In this document: one piece after another, positions 13,581 through 13,604 of the stretch
How positions within the stretch are numbered: position 1 is the stretch's first letter
Layout of the letters: the number at the start of each line of letters is the position of its first letter
From: Lactobacillus delbrueckii
GTDB lineage: Bacteria; Bacillota; Bacilli; Lactobacillales; Lactobacillaceae
Length of the DNA: 13,604 nucleotides
Assembly: GCA_004556255.1 (NCBI GenBank)
Contig: SFHY01000024.1
Span: 1-13,604, forward strand
Reading direction: 5' to 3'
The notes under the pieces: model-generated
What the model saw: the letters and a program-made list of their open reading frames with translations, nothing else
What the model was told of the DNA's origin: nothing
The model's database searches: none
Position numbers and translations under genes: made by a program

Positions 13581-13604
13581 AAGCTTTGACGATCGTCAGA
13601 GCTT
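13581..13604 (+). terminator. Terminator hairpin of the SLAP-domain gene, cut by window edge
   Basis: AAGCTTTGAC (13581-13590) pairs with GTCAGAGCTT (13595-13604) around GATC: ten pairs with one T-G. It lies eight bases past the stop. The T tract expected after it would be outside the window, so the call is provisional. Confidence 0.65.

Noticed and set aside
1..13604. CRISPR array, insertion sequence, prophage, defence system or toxin-antitoxin pair
   Set aside because: No evenly spaced repeats, transposase or integrase motifs or target duplications were seen; all sizeable genes are assigned to chromosomal families.

Overview
The window looks like a core-chromosome segment of a host-adapted lactobacillus, most likely Lactobacillus delbrueckii or a close relative. 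This is inferred from four things: G/C-rich third codon positions in a low-GC Firmicute gene set, a secreted SLAP-domain (S-layer type) protein, Gram-positive RNase M5 and PurR, and a gene order that follows the Bacillus subtilis metS-yabD-rnmV-ksgA-veg-purR-glmU region with the sporulation genes missing. No mobile element, CRISPR array or phage gene is visible.

Left part (1-2997): the 3' part of a CPBP-fold membrane protein whose catalytic residues are substituted; a two-way terminator; a minus-strand tRNA-Gly(CCC) with its own promoter; then an apparent trpS-comEB-TPM operon (tryptophanyl-tRNA synthetase, dCMP deaminase, membrane-anchored TPM-domain protein), with the last two genes overlapping by 71 nt.

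Magnesium module (2998-6085): a promoter flanked by a perfect 13-bp inverted repeat, an M-box Mg2+ riboswitch, an intrinsic terminator acting as the expression platform, and a full-length MgtA-type Mg2+ P-type ATPase followed by a strong terminator. The inverted repeat suggests a second, DNA-level control beside the riboswitch and is the most interesting unexplained signal here.

Housekeeping block (6086-13087): metG-tatD-rnmV-rsmA are tightly packed and partly overlapping (Met-tRNA charging, TatD nuclease, 5S rRNA maturation, 16S rRNA dimethylation). Then come veg, purR and glmU, each apparently its own unit with a promoter and/or terminator. Together these serve translation, rRNA processing, purine control and cell-wall precursor supply.

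Right end (13088-13604): a regulatory region with a perfect -10 box, a possible cre-like site and a 12-nt direct repeat, a small secreted single-SLAP-domain protein, and a terminator hairpin cut by the window edge. The SLAP gene sits where prs would be expected to follow glmU.
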